From: Plotosus lineatus
Lineage: Eukaryota > Chordata > Actinopteri > Siluriformes > Plotosidae
Assembly (NCBI GenBank): GCA_024760905.1
Contig: CM045735.1
Coordinates: 31,286,249-31,350,248, forward strand
Direction of reading: 5' to 3'
DNA: 64,000 bases
Numbering within the stretch: the stretch's first letter is position 1; each line of letters opens with the position of its first letter. The position numbers were made by a program, and so were the translations under genes. The notes under the pieces were generated by a model. It was not told where the DNA came from, did no database searches, and saw only the letters and a list, made by a program, of their open reading frames with translations. Shown here one piece after another: positions 25,801-31,235 of the stretch.

Positions 25801-28800
25801 CAAACCACAGATATAGAACATCTTTACAAAATCGATTAATAGATGGTACCTTTTTGAAATGTACTAAATGGGAAAAGCTGACATTCCTAAGTGAGTGCCT
25901 AGTTTATTTTTTTTGTGTTTATCTACCATGTACTGGTCCTTCTAAAAAAATTAGCATATTGTGATAAAGTTAATTATTTTCTGTAATGTACAATTCCTAT
26001 CTCAAAAAATTAGCATTTCATGAACAGGTACTCTAAACAAGCTATTAACGTCATCATCTGAATCCACGAATTAACTCTAAACACCTGCAAAAGATTCCTG
26101 AGGCTTTTAAAAACTCCCAGCCTGGTTCGTTACTCAAAACCGCAATCATGGGTAAGACTGCTGACCTGACTGCTGTCCAGAAGGCCATCATTGACACCCT
26201 CAAGCAAGAGGGTAAGACCGAAAGAAATCTCTGAGCGAATAGGCTGTTCCCAGAGTGCTGTATCAAGCCACCTCAGTGGGACGTCTGTGGGAAGGAAAAA
26301 GTGTGGCAGAAAACGTTGCACAACCAGAAGAGGTGACCAGACCCTGAGGAAGATTGTGCAGAAGGGCCAATTCCAGACCTTGGGGGATCTGTGGAAACAG
26401 TGGACTGAGTCTGGAGTAGAAACATCCAGAGCCACCGTGCACAGGATGAAAGCAAATTTTGCATGTCATTCGGAAATCAAGGTGCCAGAGTCTGGAGGAA
26501 GACTGGGGAGAAGGAAATGCCAAAATGCCTGAAGTCCAGTGTCAAGTACCCACAGTCACTGATGGTCTGGGGTGCCATGTCAGCTGCTGGTGTTGGTCCA
26601 CTGTGTTTTATCAAGGGCAGGGTCAATGCAGCTAGCTATCAGGAGATTTTGGAGCACTTCATGCTTCCATCTGCTTGAAAAGCTTTATGGAGATGAAGAT
26701 TTCATTTTTCAGCACGACCTGGCACCTGCTCACAGTGCCAAAACCACTGCTAAATGGTTTACTGACCATGGTATTACTGTGCTCAATTGGCCTGCCAACT
26801 CTCCTGACCTGAACCCCATAGAGAATCTGTGGGATATTGTGAAGAGAAAGTTGAGAGACACCAGACCCAACACTGTGGATGAGCTTAAGGCCGCTATCGA
26901 AGCATCCTGGGCCTCCATAACACCTCAGCAGTGCCACAGGCTGATTGCCTCCATGCCACGCCGCATTGAAGCAGTCATTTCTGCAAAAGGATTCCCGACC
27001 AAGTATTGAGTGCATAACTGAACATAATTATTGGAAGGTTGACTTTTTTTTTGTATTAAAAGCACTTTTTTATTGGTCGGATGAAAAATGCTAATTTTTT
27101 GAGATAGGGATTTTTGGTTTTTCTTTGTGTTTTGCCAAAATTATAATAGTAAAATAATAAAAGGCTTGAACTACTTCAGTTGTGTGTAATGAATCTAAAA
27201 TATACGAAAGTCTAATGTTTATCAGTACATTACAGAAAATAATGAACTTTATCACAATATGCTATTTTTTTTTTTAGAAGAACCTGTATAACCCTCTTAT
27301 AGGATCTGTTTACTCATTACAGTTGTGTTTGTGTTCACTTTTGACCATCAGATAGAGAAAAAGAAGGAGCCAGTGGTGTCATCTGAGGAAACCCAGGCTA
27401 TGAAGTAAAATATTTTATTTCACTCAGTTTTTCTTTAGTTTGGCAGACATTGATTTTAATATTTGCTGGCTTTTTTCAGGTCCTTGTTGATGTTTTCGAT
27501 GGAGAATTGTTTCTACGTGTTGATCTCGCAGGCCATGCGATGTTTAAAAGATCCAACTGTTCTACCTCGAGACAAACAGCGAGTCAAACAGGAGCTCAGC
27601 TCTGAACTGGTGAGTCTACTCAGAGGTTTCCATATAACACCTCCCCACCCCCCACCCCACCCCCGGGCACAGCTATCAAATGGGGACTCAGACAGTGCTT
27701 TTTCACATAAGTATTGGCACCCGAGAATCCTGACCATGGCCTTGTTGAAAGTACAGTCGGCCCCAACGTTCCCTCTAAGCTGCGCAATGTCGCACCGCTC
27801 GAACACTCTCAGCGCACAAGAAAACCGATCCAGCGCAGTGAACGCGCTGCAGATTAATTACATACACGGTATAGAACTTTTAGTGAGTGACCGGTGTCCA
27901 GCCAATCAAACGATGCGATGCAATCACGCTACGCAGCCAATCACGGCACCGTCACGTGCTGCGCTCATACACGCTCCATAACAATAATAACAGTGCTGCT
28001 GAGTGAAGTGATGCTAATGCTAACCCCGTTATCATGACAAAACGAGCGGCCAGGGAATATGATACGTCGACTCCTCAAACCAAAGTAAAAAAAGAACTGC
28101 GCAAAGTCTGTGAGTACAACAGAAAGCTGGCGAAGCAAAAACTATACCTTTCAATTTGTAAATCAATGAGAGAGTGCAGAATGAGACTATGTGTGAGGTT
28201 AAAAACGCACCCTGGCACACCCTGATAGTAGATGAGAGCCAGACATGACAGGACACAAAATGCTTGTCATATATTTCAAATTCAGGGAGGAAAATGATGT
28301 CTAATAAGCCATGAAACTTTCAATGATCCCAGGTGTGATACTGGGGTGTGGCCACAGCGAGCACTTGTGATATTGCTCACAGTGGGCCTCAGTGTGCTCA
28401 GGGAAGTTGTCTGTATGCCCAGACAGAGGGAAAATTACAGGGAACATTGGTCGGCCCCCAATTTACGAAGACCCCTGTGTACGAAATCCCCGAGTTACGA
28501 AAACCATTTCCCTGAGTTTCCGTCCCTGAGATACGAAACAACCCCCTCTTACAAAAAGAAATTCAATTGCGCCAATCAAAATTTCACACTACGCGCAAGT
28601 TGCTGTCTCTCAACATCCCGCCCCGCTGGCCTCCCAGATAGAGACAGAAGGGAGTTTCACTCTTGAGTTTTTAGTTTAGTTTTTTTAAGTTGTTTTAGTT
28701 CAGTAAATATTTAATAAATGTGGGTGCATTTGAACTCGTCTGGAATACCGATCCCTCAAGGAATCAAATTAAAGTTGAGTTTGTCAAGCAGGGAATGCGC

Positions 28801-30519
28801 TTTGAATTCACATCTTGTGGGCGTGGCCTGCAGTGAGAGAGAGAGAGAGAGAGAGAGAAGGAATAACGCTTTAGTTTAAGTTGTTAATTCAGTAAATGTT
28901 TAATAAATGTGGGTACATTTGAGCTTATCTGGAATTCCGATCCCTCAAGGAATCAAATTAAGGTTGAGTTTGTCAAGCAGGGAATGTGCTTTGAATTCCA
29001 CGTCTTGTGGGTGTGGCCCACAGCGCTCGCGAGAGAGAGAGTGGTGTGTGTGTGTTAATAAAAAATGTTTAATAATGGTTTAATTAATAAATATGTTAAT
29101 AAAATGGTTTAATATGTTAATAAGATGTTTAAATTGTTTAATAAAGAATTTTCTTTTACTTTTAACACATATTTCAAACAAAATTGGTGTACTTTTATCG
29201 TTTTTAAAGGGTTTATGGGGTTTATCCAGTCCAAAGTCTGGAGCCTTGGAACGAATTAGGTGTTTAACATGTAGGTCTGAATCTATTCTTATGCCAACCC
29301 TGATCCAGCAGTAGCACCAACCAACAGCTAACAACTGGTTTGTGTTGTGTTTGTGTTAAACTCTGAGTAACTGAGAGTTTCACTACTCTTATAAAAACAA
29401 CATGAACAAAGGTACTTCTGAATTACAGTGATTCCTCGCTACTTTGTGCTTCAGTTTCTGCGGCTTCAGTGCGGGATAAGTTTAGGTTTTCCGGGTTAAG
29501 GAAAATGCCACAAAGCCAGGCCAATTATGCAAAAAAACAAACCTCAAACAACGAACCCCTCAACAAAACTACTTACATTTTTGTGATGTGTGCATCTGAG
29601 TGTGTGCACGTGCGTCTGTATGTGTGTATTTATATTTTATTTACATCTTATACGTGGGGCTGATGACGTAGGGGTTAGGGTGCTGGACTCATGATCAGGA
29701 GATTGTGTGTTCGAATCCCAGTTGGACCCCCACTGTGCTCAGACCCCTGGGCAAGGTCTTAACCACAAGTGTGCCTCTGTTCACCCAGCAGTATAAATGG
29801 GTCCCAGTAAAAATATACTGGGAAGGTAACCTGCGATGGACTAGCATCCCATCCAGGAGGAGGTGAACTCTTAGTCGCGTCACACTATGGAAACCGGGGA
29901 TAAGCACCGGCCTGATGAGCCGCTACAGCTCGGGTGTAAAAAGCCCAACAGATTTTACCTTTACCTACATCTTGTGCATTATTTTTGAATGTTTAATTAT
30001 TATAAACATTTATAGCATTGAATATGTATTTATTGATGTTATATACACATATACATGTACGTATACATCAGTTGGGGGGGGGGGTCGATCCTACTTCATG
30101 GAAATCAGCGATTGCATGGAGGGTCTCAGCCTCCATTAACTGCAGAAAGTGAGGGATCCCTGCATTCCCAATCATGAGAGATTTTAAAACGCTTGCTTTT
30201 ATCTTTTTTTTTATGTCCTGATGCCTGGCTATCACAACCCCCAAAACCACTTAAAATATTCTGTAAGACATTAAAAATGTTCATGTTCCATAATATTTCA
30301 AAAATAATAATAATAATCTTGCCCCACTTATGTTGGCAGAGCACACTGTTGTCGACGCTGTACAGATTTTTCCGGCGAGGGTCACCTTCGTCCCCCGCCA
30401 GCGGACTTCTTCCTTCCCCTCAGACCAAGCCCACTACTCCCGGTTCAAAGGTCACGCAAGAAGGACAGGAACCATTCATACACCTTGTCCAGGCATTTGT
30501 ACGTCATGTCCAACGCTAG
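1..30519 (+). CDS. nup188: Nucleoporin NUP188, C-terminal ~60 %, 25 exons (partial at 5')
   Basis: NUP188 is a large alpha-solenoid scaffold protein of the nuclear pore inner ring. It is paralogous to NUP205 and binds NUP93. The spliced exons are 1-54, 580-700, 7504-7570, 7753-7878, 10156-10292, 10677-10783, 11211-11417, 11857-12026, 12267-12336, 14706-14773, 15403-15595, 17549-17626, 18691-18776, 18906-19051, 19206-19378, 19538-19738, 19950-20042, 21044-21196, 21404-21541, 24188-24262, 24351-24554, 25349-25480, 27352-27404, 27480-27609 and 30340-30519. They give 3,162 nt (1,053 codons plus stop) in one continuous frame, and every intron is GT-AG. The protein is helical with no catalytic motif, and I recognise it by close similarity along its length to vertebrate NUP188 (about 1,750 residues in human). 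An acidic linker with SMETD is encoded in exon 15. The conserved C-terminus LVQAFVRHVQR precedes the stop. The N-terminal ~700 residues are outside the window. Homology was recognised from memory, not searched. Confidence 0.96.
580..700 (+). CDS. nup188: NUP188 exon 2
   Basis: Acceptor TTTATAG at 573-579, donor gtgaga at 701. It contains VLKEMLPTYHKWRYN. A (GT)n run at 541-564 lies just upstream of the acceptor. It ends with one base of a split Gly codon. Confidence 0.95.
701..1490. other. NUP188 intron 2, first part
   Basis: Non-coding intron. It contains a T-run at 858-870 and, at about 925-1140, a minus-strand copy of a dispersed tRNA-like SINE (family D), also seen near 16.6, 23.9, 24.9 and 25.7 kb. 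I see nothing recognisable in 1141-1480. Confidence 0.6.
1490..2100 (+). mobile_element. Left part of a Tigger-like/MITE element (family X), interrupted by RTE copy R1
   Basis: Starts TACAGGGATTCTTCGCTACTT. It matches the left ends at 8028 and 29426, including the A-rich body and the GCCACAAA...GGCTAATTATGC segment. The element continues at 5145-5470 and its right end (GGGGGATCCCTG) appears at about 7180, so several later insertions split it. Classification as a TA-target MITE is inferred from its ends. Confidence 0.55.
2105..5108 (+). pseudogene. RTE-clade LINE copy R1, decayed and internally deleted
   Basis: A non-LTR retrotransposon homologous to the copies at 39.05, 48.57 and 61.01 kb. 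The endonuclease part is recognisable (VDILCVQET; VSAYAPQAG; GADFNGHVG; STQVDYILCR) but frameshifted near 2390. It is stopped by TGA at about 2911 where the relatives have Arg (CGA), a typical CpG-decay change. The linker ORF is 3097-3606. The reverse-transcriptase core is missing: at about 3857 the sequence jumps from the GNN(Y) motif to the thumb-region QSNGECGKEVK segment. Compared with the copy at 39 kb this deletes about 680 bp, including the FADD catalytic motif. The C-terminal part (3860-4238) is cut by a Tigger remnant (4239-4903) and resumes at 4904-5086. The element ends with a (GA)n run. Non-functional. Confidence 0.88.
4239..4903 (-). mobile_element. Tigger/pogo-like transposon remnant inside LINE R1
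   Basis: The minus strand encodes the C-terminal tail of a CENP-B/Tigger-type transposase: MNCIMNLMQCYKEILDEK, then after one stop SNLEQYFKKVEKP and a Pro/Ser/Ala-rich end. One frameshift lies upstream. The right end reads ...GAGGACTCCCTGTA, typical of TA-target elements, while the matching first ~13 bp of the left end are absent. The insertion is flanked by a 15-bp direct repeat, GTATATTGGTAGTAG (4224-4238 and 4904-4918). Confidence 0.7.
5105..5141 (+). repeat. (GA)n microsatellite at the 3' end of LINE R1
   Basis: Simple repeat following the LINE 3' end. Confidence 0.9.
5145..5470 (+). mobile_element. Right part of family X plus an embedded MITE end
   Basis: 5145-5300 ends GCTGGGGAGTGTCTGTA, the end of a MITE (family Y). 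5301-5470 is family X sequence (TATATTTTATTTACATCTTATG ... GAATATGTATTTATTGATATTA). The same arrangement occurs on the other strand at 60706-61000 next to LINE copy R4. Confidence 0.55.
5648..5716. repeat. (AT)n microsatellite
   Basis: Long TA-dinucleotide run with one interruption near its start; the family W element is inserted at its right edge. Confidence 0.95.
5717..6187. mobile_element. MITE, family W
   Basis: Ends are CAGTCATCCCTTGAATATT and its near inverse ...AAGGGATGACTG, flanked by TA on both sides (TA target duplication). The same family occurs at 13681-14484. The interior has one unit (about 5930-5985) that is amplified about four-fold in the other copy. No ORF. Confidence 0.75.
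6420..6740. repeat. Family V fragment with subterminal palindrome
   Basis: Shares with 12742-12990 and about 54975-55025 the segment around ACTTTCGGTATTGAGCGCCT and a degenerate inverted repeat upstream of it. No coding region in this copy. Confidence 0.5.
7049..7503. other. End of family X and NUP188 intron 2 remainder
   Basis: 7049-7190 is the right end of family X (TATACATCAGTGGGGGAGG ... GTGGGGGATCCCTG). I recognise nothing in 7195-7503 except the polypyrimidine tract before exon 3. Confidence 0.5.
7504..7570 (+). CDS. nup188: NUP188 exon 3
   Basis: Reads CLILELVHAILNLSPEG between a ttttttcag acceptor and a gtatga donor. It is 67 bp long and ends with two bases (AG) of a split Ser codon. 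It follows a 6.8-kb intron. Confidence 0.94.
7753..7878 (+). CDS. nup188: NUP188 exon 4 (source of the downstream duplicate)
   Basis: Contains IMGVGVDTINTVLAAQPG, with acceptor CCCTGTAG and donor gtaggg. The 126-bp exon is repeated base for base at 33698-33823. The intron to exon 3 is only 182 bp. Confidence 0.96.
8146..8516 (+). mobile_element. SINE family A (tRNA head, RTE-derived body and tail)
   Basis: The tRNA-like head has A box TGGTCTAGTGG and B box GGTTCGAGTCC (a pol III promoter). The body resembles the RTE LINE 5' UTR (GACAGGAAGGGCATCCGACG) and the tail resembles the RTE 3' end (CTGTGGCAACTCCCG...AGCCGAAAGG). It is flanked by a 13-bp target duplication GGGGAGAAAGTTA (8133-8145 and 8517-8529). 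This is the likely parent of the SINE in the 33.6-34.4 kb composite. Confidence 0.9.
8700..9430 (-). pseudogene. LINE ORF2 C-terminal fragment and 3' UTR (not RTE)
   Basis: Minus-strand ORF 9138-9419 includes IKNILLKYGFGFVWVSQEV and FRKRLIDNLKPDWHLQLES, a pattern seen near the C-terminus of some fish and invertebrate non-LTR retrotransposon ORF2 proteins. After a stop, the frame continues with a zinc-knuckle-like CxxC...H...C segment (FCTYCFENGKSY, then EEHVLLFC). It ends with AATAAACGTCTGTCTGTC, a usual 3' end with tetranucleotide tail. 5'-truncated and non-functional. The clade is not certain. Confidence 0.6.
9634..10152. other. NUP188 intron 4 remainder
   Basis: Non-coding. 9940-9995 resembles a degraded family C SINE edge. 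A CT-rich tract (10107-10152) forms the polypyrimidine tract of exon 5. Confidence 0.4.
10156..10292 (+). CDS. nup188: NUP188 exon 5 (NAGNAG acceptor)
   Basis: Contains VKLAFSVTNNVIRLKPHS; donor gtgaga. The acceptor is a tandem CAGCAG at 10153-10158, so the exon can start at 10156 or 10159. Both keep frame and differ by one Ser. I chose the upstream AG. Confidence 0.93.
10303..10334. repeat. (CAT)n microsatellite
   Basis: About ten CAT/ATC units just after exon 5. It is followed at about 10340-10500 by a degraded minus-strand family C SINE. Confidence 0.9.
10677..10783 (+). CDS. nup188: NUP188 exon 6
   Basis: Contains NLIAVLAKYIYHKHDPALPR, one of the most conserved NUP188 stretches. Acceptor ttttacag, donor gtatta; ends in phase 0. 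Confidence 0.96.
11211..11417 (+). CDS. nup188: NUP188 exon 7
   Basis: Begins VAPMSVYACLGNDAAAIRDA and continues through TVAVETQPGLIELFLNLE; 69 codons. Donor AAG|gtcagc is a weaker match to consensus. The preceding intron is rich in GT/CT simple sequence. Confidence 0.97.
11857..12026 (+). CDS. nup188: NUP188 exon 8
   Basis: Starts EFSLGEWSCLSVVLAML and includes FLHALWQDRRESALSVLRS. Acceptor tgtcag, donor gtacac. It ends with two bases of a split Arg codon. Confidence 0.96.
12267..12336 (+). CDS. nup188: NUP188 exon 9
   Basis: Reads KKFWDNLTAPLFGTLPPPSE after the split Arg codon. Acceptor cccttag, donor gtaaag. It precedes a 2.4-kb intron filled with two repeat elements. Confidence 0.96.
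12600..13250 (+). mobile_element. Family V element copy with palindrome and ORF start
   Basis: Contains an imperfect inverted repeat (about 12751-12795 against 12845-12885, arms around GCGCGGCTTATCC) and the family segment ACTTTTGGTGGATCGCCTC at about 12912. An ORF starts at 13016 (EEESRVSEIDKDVRNKFKWE) that matches an ORF at 47851. The ORF runs into a GT/AT microsatellite at 13157-13222 and is destroyed. 13228-13346 is an inverted family Y end with a long T-run (13273-13299). Confidence 0.5.
13681..14484. mobile_element. MITE family W with internal 59-bp minisatellite
   Basis: Ends CAGTCATCCATTGAATATT and ...GGCAAGGGATGACTG, flanked by TA. The interior at about 14019-14255 carries about four tandem units of roughly 59 bp (AAGCCAATCAGCTTGCAAGA core). 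An (AT)n run lies at 14346-14391. Longer than its relative at 5717-6187 because of these expansions. Confidence 0.75.
14019..14255. repeat. Tandem repeat, ~59-bp unit, ~4 copies
   Basis: Units begin near 14019, 14078, 14137 and 14195, each with a GTCTAAGCCAATCAGCTTGC core and a few substitutions. The related element at 5717-6187 has a single unit, so expansion happened in this copy. Confidence 0.85.
14706..14773 (+). CDS. nup188: NUP188 exon 10
   Basis: Reads PCVLESCAF then VMKIIGLEIYYAV. Acceptor gtttag, donor gttaga. It is 68 bp and leaves a split codon completed by exon 11. Confidence 0.93.
15060..15250 (+). mobile_element. Degraded family C SINE fragment
   Basis: Contains the TTCCTTCGGGTGCTTTGGTT and TTTCCTCCTGCAGACCTAAG motifs of the dispersed fish tRNA-like SINE also seen at 30.9, 32.5 and 36.5-37.8 kb. 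Head missing. Confidence 0.5.
15403..15595 (+). CDS. nup188: NUP188 exon 11
   Basis: Contains YEFWSQYVRELVCVACEDEG and the following LISAWRTLLILSTSH. Acceptor gttgcag. The donor is gtgggt directly after the His codon, fixed by phase with exon 12. Confidence 0.93.
15655..15920 (+). mobile_element. SINE family B (tRNA-derived)
   Basis: Related to copies at 29655-29966, 37796-38106 (minus) and 52385-52668. They share AAGGTGCCTCTGTCCATCCA-type and CTGGGAAGGTAACCTGC motifs and the tail CCAACAGATTTACCT. It starts just after exon 11. Confidence 0.75.
16222..17548. other. NUP188 intron 11, distal part
   Basis: 16222-16310 is an inverted end of family X (CAGGGATCCCTTACTTTCAG). 16510-16900 is a family D tRNA-like SINE in plus orientation. 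I see nothing recognisable in 16900-17540. Confidence 0.45.
17549..17626 (+). CDS. nup188: NUP188 exon 12
   Basis: Reads SDVMHLKEDSVRLKLFMDVL then EETKTT; 26 codons. Acceptor tttacag, donor gtgagt. Confidence 0.95.
17676..18545. mobile_element. MITE family U containing a 73-bp direct repeat
   Basis: Left end near CACTACGCCCCCATTTTTCG, right end near GAATTGTCATGGGCCTACTG, weakly inverted. Inside, 73 bp (17809-17881) recur without change at 18136-18208, enclosing 254 bp of different sequence. A second family member lies at about 58715-59020. Confidence 0.5.
18691..18776 (+). CDS. nup188: NUP188 exon 13
   Basis: Contains CMRLGSMMATLLLIILKQWK. Acceptor atcacag, donor gtgtgt. The intron to exon 14 is only 129 bp. 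Confidence 0.95.
18906..19051 (+). CDS. nup188: NUP188 exon 14
   Basis: Contains ILESVLQADQQLIDRTKAKL. Acceptor cccctag, donor gtaagt (consensus). Ends with one base of a Gly codon. Confidence 0.96.
19206..19378 (+). CDS. nup188: NUP188 exon 15
   Basis: Contains LPQLLLCVCETVQDE and an acidic linker with SMETDAPG, then QKDQRDS. Acceptor tgcacag, donor gtgagt. Confidence 0.95.
19538..19738 (+). CDS. nup188: NUP188 exon 16
   Basis: Contains LSKELCRADEDGEQWLQVV and a second helical block ending LLLTLARTSQ; 67 codons. Acceptor tacaag, donor gtaccc. Confidence 0.96.
19950..20042 (+). CDS. nup188: NUP188 exon 17
   Basis: Reads GAAAVAGAGVIQSICLPLL then SVYEGPNNGVTQ; 31 codons. Acceptor tctgtag, donor gtacat. 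Confidence 0.95.
20129..20396. mobile_element. Fold-back MITE (large imperfect palindrome)
   Basis: The left half (CCACAAAGGGCCATGTGGCT, then TTTGTTTCAACCAACCAGCA) is repeated inverted in the right half (TGCTGGTTGGTTGAAACAAA, then CATGGCCCTTTGTGGC). The whole segment can fold into one hairpin. No ORF. It lies in intron 17. Confidence 0.75.
20400..20545 (+). mobile_element. tRNA-derived SINE with L2-type tail
   Basis: Degenerate A and B boxes (TTCAATCCCCACTATCACCA region) and a tail GCTCTGGATAAGAGCATGTG followed by CCAAATGCTGTAAATGTAA, which is the 3' end shared by many fish SINEs with L2-like LINEs. Confidence 0.7.
20546..21043. other. NUP188 intron 17 remainder
   Basis: AT-rich unique-looking sequence with a T-run and GTTT repeats (about 20669-20705). 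Nothing else recognised. Confidence 0.5.
21044..21196 (+). CDS. nup188: NUP188 exon 18
   Basis: Contains DAPSWPGVYRLCLSLMESLL and ends DFVGVHQERILQ; 51 codons. The acceptor ttgaag departs from the usual cag/tag ending. Donor gtgtgg. Confidence 0.96.
21404..21541 (+). CDS. nup188: NUP188 exon 19
   Basis: Contains DEADHTVGFLLQLSSFCKEW and HFHLPQLLIDVQ; 46 codons. Acceptor tttcag, donor gtataa. A Tigger-like element begins 60 bp into the next intron. Confidence 0.97.
21601..22487 (-). mobile_element. Tigger-like (TcMar) element, internally deleted
   Basis: Terminal inverted repeats CAGTGGTATCTCGGTTCTCG and ...CGAGAACCAAGGTACCACTG, flanked by TA (21599-21600, 22488-22489). The minus strand encodes the N-terminal part of a CENP-B/Tigger transposase: MSPKKATEK near 22281 with an HTH region after it, then ORF 22098-21841 (STVISKQRPEMLEKVENLLL ... 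FHFKASRGWFEN). One frameshift separates the two parts. The DDE catalytic domain is absent, so the copy is non-autonomous. Confidence 0.85.
22670..22815. repeat. Compound (GT)n/(GA)n microsatellite
   Basis: (GT)n at about 22674-22730, a GA-rich middle, and (GT)n at 22784-22813. ORFs predicted here (Thr-His repeats) are artefacts. Confidence 0.95.
22816..24187. other. NUP188 intron 19 remainder
   Basis: 22816-23500 is unrecognised. 23520-23645 carries the 3' edge of a SINE plus an RTE/SINE tail fragment (GTAGCGACCCCTGATTAAGG ... ACCGAAAGG). 23770-24150 is a family D tRNA-like SINE. Confidence 0.5.
24188..24262 (+). CDS. nup188: NUP188 exon 20
   Basis: Contains NLCYLCQTCTYLLHSKKML; 25 codons. 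Acceptor cttacag, donor gtagga. Intron 20 is only 88 bp. Confidence 0.95.
24351..24554 (+). CDS. nup188: NUP188 exon 21
   Basis: Starts with a low-complexity linker (Pro/Gln rich) and then LLKILSKTLATLQHFTPDC; 68 codons. Acceptor ttcacag, donor gtatac. Confidence 0.95.
24600..25348. other. NUP188 intron 21
   Basis: 24690-25010 is a minus-strand family D SINE (GTTGCACCTTGTCGATGTGC is its reversed B-box side). A T-run lies at about 25288-25308. The remainder is unrecognised. Confidence 0.45.
25349..25480 (+). CDS. nup188: NUP188 exon 22
   Basis: Contains RTLFVLSFTTPAFDADVA and PSFGTLLATINVALTMLGE; 44 codons. Acceptor ctgttag, donor gtagag. The following intron carries a Tc1-like element. Confidence 0.96.
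25555..25790 (+). mobile_element. Family D tRNA-like SINE
   Basis: Shares GGGTGCAATGAGCAACCTGG-type head and the CTGTCTCTCACATCAGTCAC motif with copies at 16.6 and 23.9 kb. Sits in intron 22 just upstream of a Tc1 element. Confidence 0.5.
25933..27286 (+). pseudogene. Tc1-like transposon with broken DD34E transposase
   Basis: Terminal inverted repeats begin CTGGTCCTTCTAAAAAAATT-like and share AGCATATTGTGATAAAGTT; TA duplications lie at 25931-25932 and 27287-27288. The transposase starts at 26148 (MGKTADLTAVQKAIIDTLK), shifts frame near 26215, reads the HTH (GCSQSAVSSHLSG) and then DQTLRKIVQKGQFQTLGDLW. An internal deletion at about 26450 joins this to the segment after the first catalytic Asp, so the FSDES-type motif is gone. 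The second Asp (FIFQHDLAPAHSA) and the Glu (NSPDLNPIEN) remain, across another frameshift near 26678. Related Tc1 elements are widespread in fish. Non-functional. Confidence 0.9.
27352..27404 (+). CDS. nup188: NUP188 exon 23
   Basis: A 53-bp exon reading IEKKKEPVVSSEETQAM plus a split Lys codon. Acceptor accatcag, donor gtaaaa. The intron to exon 24 is 75 bp. Assigned by phase and by matching the basic linker after MLGE in vertebrate NUP188. Confidence 0.9.
27480..27609 (+). CDS. nup188: NUP188 exon 24
   Basis: Contains MENCFYVLISQAMRCLKDP and KQELSSEL. Acceptor ttttttcag, donor gtgagt. Followed by a 2.7-kb intron full of nested repeats. Confidence 0.96.
27754..29280 (+). mobile_element. Family Z MITE-like element, split by a hAT insertion and lacking its right end
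   Basis: Begins CAGTCGGCCC at 27754 and resumes at about 28450 with CCCCAATTTACGAAGACCCC. It shares its body with 56133-56786 (TAAATGTGGG, GGTGTACTTTTATC, GGGGTTTATCCAGTCC) and is related to 44590-45794. An internal block of ~190 bp is tandemly duplicated (about 28703-28870 and 28893-29040). The right inverted repeat is not found. Confidence 0.6.
27764..28449. mobile_element. hAT-type non-autonomous element
   Basis: Inverted ends CAACGTTCCCT and AGGGAACATTG, flanked by an exact 8-bp duplication GTCGGCCC (27756-27763 and 28450-28457), the hallmark of hAT transposition. It interrupts family Z just inside its left end. No hAT transposase is recognised inside. Confidence 0.82.
29426..30162 (+). 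mobile_element. Family X MITE, containing SINE B
   Basis: Left end CAGTGATTCCTCGCTACTTT, right end ...GTGAGGGATCCCTG. Interrupted by SINE family B at 29655-29966. The simplest complete copy of family X in the window: about 430 bp without the SINE. Confidence 0.65.
29655..29966 (+). mobile_element. SINE family B (tRNA-derived)
   Basis: tRNA-like head (GTAGGGGTTAGGGTGCTGGA as A-box region, GTTCGAATCCCAG as B box), body AAGTGTGCCTCTGTTCACCC, then CTGGGAAGGTAACCTGCGAT and tail AAGCCCAACAGATTTTACC. Confidence 0.8.
30340..30519 (+). CDS. nup188: NUP188 last exon, coding part
   Basis: Begins STLLSTLYRFFRRGSPSSP, passes a Ser/Pro-rich stretch and ends LVQAFVRHVQR followed by TAG at 30517-30519. Acceptor tgttggcag. 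The C-terminal residues are strongly conserved in vertebrate NUP188, which fixes the end of the protein. Confidence 0.97.
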   Translation, partial: STLLSTLYRFFRRGSPSSPASGLLPSPQTKPTTPGSKVTQEGQEPFIHLVQAFVRHVQR

Positions 30520-30778
30520 ACCCACACACCATGCCATCTTCATTTGAATTGTATCCCGCTTCATTCAGTCTTAACAAAGACCCACGTGCTCACTGTGACA
30601 TTTACTTGGTTCTTCTGTTCGTTTTTACATTCTGTTTTTGTGCCAAAGCATAACTGTACCACATTATGTATCTATATATCAACCAGATGGATTAGAAGGC
30701 AGGTATGTCTGTAATTATTAATATTGTTTTTATAAAGTATCCGTTGAATTATTTAAGGTGCTCCAGTTTTGTAACTAA

Positions 30779-30784
30779 AATAAA
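30779..30784 (+). promoter_or_regulatory. nup188: Candidate polyadenylation signal of NUP188 (AATAAA)
   Basis: An AATAAA 260 bp after the stop codon and before the first downstream SINE at about 30890. This gives a 3' UTR of roughly 280 bp (30520 to ~30805). Inferred from motif and position only. Confidence 0.5.
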
Positions 30785-30887
30785 CCAACATGGCATCCAG
30801 AGGCCTAGTTTTATAGGCTAGTTTTATGACTCCATTTAACAAATTATCATCAGTAGCACTTTAATTTGTTAAAATATGGATGGTTTC

Positions 30888-31235
30888 TCAGGGCAGCATG
30901 GTGGTGTCGAGGTTTGTACATCTGCCTCTTCGCAACAAGGTGGTAAGTTTAAGTCCCGGGCTTGGATCCGTTGTTTCTGTTTGGAATGTGTATGCTCTCC
31001 TCCTGATTGCGTGGGTTTCCTTCAAGTACACCATTTTCGGCCCACAATCTAAAGACATATCACATCGCGCTAAATTGGCCGATTAGAGTGTTCTGAAGTG
31101 TGAATAGTGGTGTGTGTTGCCTTGTGATGGTCTAGTGAGCTGTTTGTGTACCCCACTTTTGCCCAGTGTTGGCTGAGATAGGCTCTGGCATCCCCTTCAC
31201 TTTCATAATAGGTTTGAGCAGTTCTTTGAGTGAGA
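30888..31235 (+). mobile_element. Family C tRNA-like SINE, just downstream of NUP188
   Basis: Head AGGGCAGCATGGTGGTGTCG, degenerate B box, body with GTGTATGCTCTCCTCCTGAT and AAAGACATATCACATCGCGC, and the tail motif TTGGCTGAGATAGGCTCTGG. It limits the NUP188 transcript on the right. Confidence 0.7.

Noticed and set aside
27610..27981. ORF 27463-27981 as an extended last exon of NUP188
   Set aside because: After 27609 the translation loses NUP188 similarity and enters repeat DNA. The true last exon with the conserved C-terminus is at 30340-30519.
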